6,208 nt of DNA from JAKORR01 sp964608495 (GTDB taxonomy: Bacteria; Armatimonadota; Zipacnadia; Zipacnadales; FEN-943). The stretch is from assembly GCA_964608495.1 (NCBI GenBank), contig CAZSOQ010000282.1:1-6208 (forward strand), written 5' to 3'. The translations under genes were made by a program, and so were the position numbers. The stretch's first letter is position 1, and every line of letters starts with the position of its first letter. Below the pieces are notes generated by a model that saw only the letters and a list, made by a program, of their open reading frames with translations, had not been told where the DNA came from and ran no database searches. This document shows, one piece after another, positions 5,967 through 6,208 of the stretch.

Positions 5967-6208
5967 ATGAGTGGCACGAAGGTCCTCTTGGCTGTACTGG
6001 CGGTCTTGGCTTGCAGGGTAGTGCTAGCCGGCGACGTGAAGTGCGTGGTGACACGGGCGGGAGCTCCGGTAGCGGGGGCGGCGGTGACCCTGGACCCCGG
6101 CGGAGCCACCGAGACGACGGGCGCTGACGGGACGTGCAAGTTCCGCGGCCTCCGGGCCGGCACCTACCGCGTGAGCGCCCAGAAGGACATCGGCGGAGTG
6201 CTCCACGG
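5967..6208 (+). CDS. Secreted protein with carboxypeptidase-regulatory-like (Ig-fold) domain, 3' partial
   Basis: Eighty codons are visible and the frame is still open at the window edge. The ATG has a strong AGGAGG (5951-5956) 10 bases upstream. The product starts with a signal peptide (MSGTKVLLAVLAVLACRVVL, then AG). Cleavage after VLA before GDVKC is the best fit; a lipoprotein reading at the Cys in VLAC is weaker because the -2 residue is Leu. Next comes a segment with the hallmarks of CarboxypepD_reg/SpaA-like beta-sandwich domains: AGAPVAGAAVTLDPGG, a TTGADGTCKFRGL turn and LRAGTYRVSA. Such domains usually serve as structural or binding modules of exported proteins, often fused to other parts, so the function of the whole cannot be judged. 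It follows the beta-helix gene on the same strand and probably has its own promoter. Composition resembles its neighbours. Confidence 0.82.
   Translation, partial: MSGTKVLLAVLAVLACRVVLAGDVKCVVTRAGAPVAGAAVTLDPGGATETTGADGTCKFRGLRAGTYRVSAQKDIGGVLH

Overview
The window is GC-rich bacterial DNA with very high G/C at third codon positions. It looks like a free-living bacterium that makes large secreted carbohydrate-active proteins. Parallel beta-helix proteins followed by jelly-roll and GH2-type sugar-binding domains, next to small secreted carboxypeptidase-regulatory-like proteins, are common in Planctomycetota, Armatimonadota and related lineages. I cannot fix the phylum from the sequence alone. 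There are no RNA genes, transposases or convincing CRISPR arrays.

Layout: (1) 4-1221, minus strand: a complete class II Fic-family AMP-transferase with a C-terminal winged helix-turn-helix. Its promoter is recognisable at 1267-1294 and contains an inverted repeat between the -35 and -10 hexamers. (2) 1295-1793: about 500 bases without a convincing complete gene. A short plus-strand stretch ending at 1650 reads like the 3' tail of a lost gene. (3) 1794-2537, minus strand: a class I SAM-dependent methyltransferase-like protein. (4) 2538-2718: a divergent, very GC-rich intergenic region with inverted repeats. (5) 2719-5688, plus strand: a 989-residue secreted multidomain parallel beta-helix protein, probably acting on or binding polysaccharide. 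(6) 5689-5966: intergenic, with a hairpin, two perfect 37-base direct repeats 75 bases apart, a TATACT box overlapped by a 13-base palindrome, and a leader hairpin. (7) 5967 to the window end, plus strand: the start of a secreted protein with a carboxypeptidase-regulatory-like (Ig-fold) domain, cut off by the window.

The genes do not form one operon. The methyltransferase and beta-helix genes are divergent and might share a control region. The beta-helix gene and the last gene point the same way, but about 280 bases with their own signals lie between them. The Fic gene stands alone with no antitoxin beside it, and an inhibitory motif lies inside the protein itself. The observations most worth checking are the Asp/Glu pair one helical rung apart in the beta-helix protein (a possible GH120-like active site), the palindrome in the fic promoter spacer, and the 37-base repeats.
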